Of a DNA stretch of 64,000 bases, positions 60,856 through 64,000 are shown one piece after another. Under the pieces are notes generated by a model, which was given only the letters and a program-made list of their open reading frames with translations, did not search any database and was not told the origin of the DNA. This DNA comes from Lutraria lutraria. Lineage: Eukaryota > Mollusca > Bivalvia > Venerida > Mactridae. Both the position numbers and the translations under genes were made by a program. Positions within the stretch are counted from its first letter, which is position 1. Each line of letters begins with the position of its first letter. The DNA lies in the NCBI GenBank assembly GCA_964023205.1, contig OZ026841.1, positions 26,057,561-26,121,560 of the forward strand, in the 5' to 3' direction.

Positions 60856-63097
60856 TCAGTGGTAACACAGAAACATTCCTTCTTTCTGTAAGTATACCAG
60901 AAGTTTAATTTTGTCCAAAATGTTATTATTGATAATCAGACCTTAGTCTTTAGAAGTTTTGAAAAAAATTCCTTAAAATACAAAAAAGATATGATTCTGA
61001 AAAGAGTACAGTGCACTCTTATTGGTATTTCTTTTAAATCCAAGTTAATACATACATCATATCTTATTCTTATGTTGTTGAATTAATATAACAGGTTTGT
61101 TTCATAATTTAAGTGTGTTTTCATTAGGTTTTTATTTCCATCACGGCGGGTGTTAAAAGCAATCTTTGAATGCTTGAAAACTTTTTGATTACAGTTTCAT
61201 GCATTTTTTCATGTAAAACACTCGTAATATGTGTGTTCTAGTTATAGGAATCTTATAACAATGTTCATTGTAATCTTGCGGGCCAAATTTTATGAAGTAT
61301 GACCATGTCATTCAAAGAGCTCCTACGTACTTCAAAGATTTTTATAGTCTCAATGTTATATCTTTGCTGGTATCCTATGTCCGCATAATTTGTTGCGTAA
61401 TGCACTTCTAAATATCAAGTGATGGAGGAACTGTAATCAGAGACAAAAAATGCATGTTTTTTCTTTACTTTACCATGTTTGGACTTTTTTTATAGATTAA
61501 GTATCAATTACTTTGTGTGTTATTTACTTTGAAGTTCTTGTCAATGCATTAAAGTCTTAAATTCATTAGTAGTTTGATAGGTAGATACAGCAGTCTGAGT
61601 CTAATATAAAATATTTGTGAGCTTTGTTTACCTGTGTTCATTTTAAGTAATGGGGTCCCAAAGGTGCCCCCTAAATTGTTATGGGAGGGTGTACAATGAC
61701 AGAAAATGAAATCAGATGATGAATGCTTTATTTCACTTGAAACAAGAACATTTAAGTCATTGGAAAGGGTTAATCACATGATCGAGTGGGAGGAGTCGTA
61801 AAATGAGAAAAAAGTGAAACCATTGCAGGAGTGTATCCAGTTTTGCATGAATGTTACACACACAATAACGGAGATGTGTAGGGGTTGAACACCTCCTGTT
61901 GCTTAGAATGCCTTATCCCCTTAACTTTTGACTTAGATGCCATTTCTTGGCCAAATTTATTATTTCTCTTTTCGAATTGATGTATTGCTGGCTACGCCCC
62001 TACATTGTATAATGTATTAATACTGTTCTTTATATTACTACTTAATTGACTTGACAAATAAAATTAAATAGATAAACATGGCCTGTTTTTGTGTTTTTAG
62101 ATAAAAAATAGATTATAGAACAGGTATAAGTACGGTAGTCTGTTTGACTGTTTTATTTTAGACTTTATGAATTGAGGTTGATATTGTAAACATTTTATAG
62201 TGAAAAAATAACCATCAAAAACCAAACAAGGATTAAAGAATCTATTTATTAATTTTTAGCTTGACTTACATGTATGTGTATCATTATTTAAGTTTTTGAC
62301 ACAAATTTATTATACAAAGACAAATCATTCCTGTTGCCAAAAGCCCAAATTTGTTTACAAAAAATTTTTTTTTTAAACTAATGTGTAAAATTTTAAGGAT
62401 GTTCTTTGATTTACTGTGAAATATATCAGCTCCATGAGTGTCAATGTGTGTCTGCCGCAATGAAGTTTTCTTTTTTTGTTGAGATGCTGTGTTTTAGAAA
62501 TATAAGCAGCAAAGCAACTGAGTGATGGATTTTTAGTTTAAGACCACCTTGAAAATGAGATAAATAGCTGGTATTTCCATGTTACAATAGCCATTATTCA
62601 AAAAAATTCAAAGTTTTTATTTTCTATTACAGAGCTAGCTCTTCATTTTGAAGATAGCAATGTGGTATGTTCTTCAATATGAAGTTTCTATTAGTGGTAC
62701 ATAAACTGATCATTCTATTGACAGGTGATTTCAGATATGAGTTTCTTAAGGTTTTTATGAAAATATTAAGCAAACATTTTAGCGTTATTTGTTTAGATTT
62801 TTCCAAAATGTTGTTCTTTATTTTGATTTTAAATGTAAACAAAAATCATTACCGGTATCTTGCTTGTTTATGTTATGAATAGTTCTTCACATTGGAGGGA
62901 AATCATTGATTCTTTATTTATTATGTTTATAAACCAATAAATTCTAATATCATTACGAAATCTGATGTAAAGAAGCTATGTTAATCATCAAATCTGCATC
63001 TTATTTGCTGTGATTGTGCAAATCTGTAACAATCTGCTATAAGTTGTGTTTAAATCATGTAAATCTGGCTACAATCATGATAAATACCCACAACAAA
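60856..63097. other. Non-coding stretch
   Basis: Two overlapping frames at 62627-62882 on opposite strands are AT-driven. No repeat recognised. Confidence 0.5.
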
Positions 63098-63262
63098 TCA
63101 AAGTACTGAAAGTACTCATGGAAACTGAACTTACAAAGACTGCACTGCAACATGGAATGGGAACTACTATGCAGTTTATCAATTGCATGGATGTAGAAAA
63201 ATGTATTTCTTTGGTCCGCATCAAAATCCTTGCACGCCAAGCGAGTGACTATCAGTCAGATT
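63098..63262 (-). mobile_element. Family R copy
   Basis: ATCAAAGTACTGAAAGTACT, CATGGAAACTGAACTTAC, CTGCACTGCAACATGGAATG, GGTCCGCATCAAAATCCTTG and CGCCAAGCGAGTGACTATC: the same order as 49853 read inverted. It serves as the unbroken reference for the split copy at 38275. The 79-codon plus frame over it is incidental. Confidence 0.85.
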
Positions 63263-64000
63263 CCATAAATGTAAAGAATTCATAACAGCTTGTGTAGTTT
63301 GAGAACCACTTTTGCTTAGATGAAGTAATTGATTGATTTGGTCAGGGAATATGTTTTCCACTGTAAGTATTTGATTAATTTGAACGTTTAATGTCAATAT
63401 TGTACACTTTATTTTTAACCATATAACCAGCTGAAATGGCCATAAAAATTCAGTCTGTTTTGTATCATAAACAAAAAAAAATAAAAATAAATAATTTTGA
63501 TCCGGTTTGCTGAATTCTAAATTTTATTAACTCATTGTTTGTAAGAAAGTAACAGGGTGACATAATGTGAATTACTGTATTGAAACATTCCCATACATCA
63601 TAAAACAGCCAACATTGTTACTGTACTAAATTAACAACTTTTATACCCTATTTGTTTACAGGAAAGGTAATTTATTTTTTATTTCAATACTAAAAAGTAA
63701 ATGGTTGAGTTTGCTGTATCAACTTTGTATAAAATATAAATAAAATATACTTATAGTTCTTGTTTTGTGTGCAATACAGATTTTTAAACGACATTTAAAT
63801 GAATTTATATTTCTCGTGTTTATTACGGGATCATTTACCCAGGTGTAGAAAATTGTTTCAGTATAGTAAACTTTACTCCAGCTAACATCTGAGGAACATG
63901 AAAAATGATATCAGTATCCATGTTTTGTTAAGCATAAAACATCAAGTGTTTATTTTATTGTTCATTTACTTCCAGCCTAAAGATCAAACAAGTTGTGTTT
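63263..64000. other. Non-coding stretch
   Basis: AT-rich to the window edge; no frame, repeat or exon-like block recognised. Confidence 0.5.

Overview
The window reads as nuclear DNA of a lophotrochozoan animal, most likely a bivalve mollusc. It is AT-rich, has no prokaryotic gene layout, contains only short chance-sized open frames with AG/GT splice-like signals, and is crowded with short non-autonomous transposons. Several repeats are of types I associate with clam, mussel and oyster genomes: a family starting near TTTTTATGCCCCCAT with internal 'GGTCAAAGGTCAAGGTCA', a TA-flanked element with ACTGTGGAATCATT ends, and tRNA-derived SINEs. The species call is inference; I see no marker gene.

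No complete protein-coding gene, true tRNA, rRNA or autonomous transposon could be supported. The best gene-like items are a few splice-flanked segments (4724-4760, 7565-7758, 17096-17288, 28804-28914, 58735-58848, and possibly one ending at 60383). All but the last lie clearly on the + strand with reasonable acceptor and donor sites. They could be exons of one large-intron gene or of a long non-coding RNA. None has a recognisable protein domain.

The rest is repeats, labelled here by family. SINE-A (9841, 11724, 18554, 60621) has a class-II tRNA-like head; two copies keep target-site duplications. SINE-C (7125, 27385, 41640, 58276) has a different head but shares a core with SINE-A. SINE-B (39604, 44440) has a tRNA-Ala(TGC)-like head. 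Two further heads lie at 14131 and 48384. TA-type MITEs: MITE-1 (TACAGTCAAACCTGTG ends), MITE-2 (TACAGTGCAACCTCTC ends) and MITE-3 (TACTGTGGAATCATT ends). MITE-4 has TTGTTTCTGGTTAC ends; family 5 and family 6 are bivalve-type dispersed repeats. Long foldback elements lie at 13795, 22593 and 25341. Family R is a ~190-bp repeat with six loci, one of them split by a 1,041-bp transposon with a TA duplication (38317-39357).

Tandem arrays: a 19-bp array (2143-2945), 32-bp (7149), 26-bp (17464), ~41/50-bp (20324), ~17-bp (35716), 16-bp (41718), a 236-nt all-purine GA tract (45144), 25-bp (46065) and ~36-bp (57466). Layout: 1-8 kb has the 19-bp array, MITE-1/2 and two exon candidates; 9-19 kb is SINE-rich; 20-26 kb holds families 5/6, MITE-4 and foldbacks; 26-38 kb is sparse; 38-50 kb is the densest mosaic; 50-64 kb is sparse with scattered SINE, R and family-5 copies. 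I do not see a functional multi-gene system here; the interest lies in the architecture of the non-autonomous elements.
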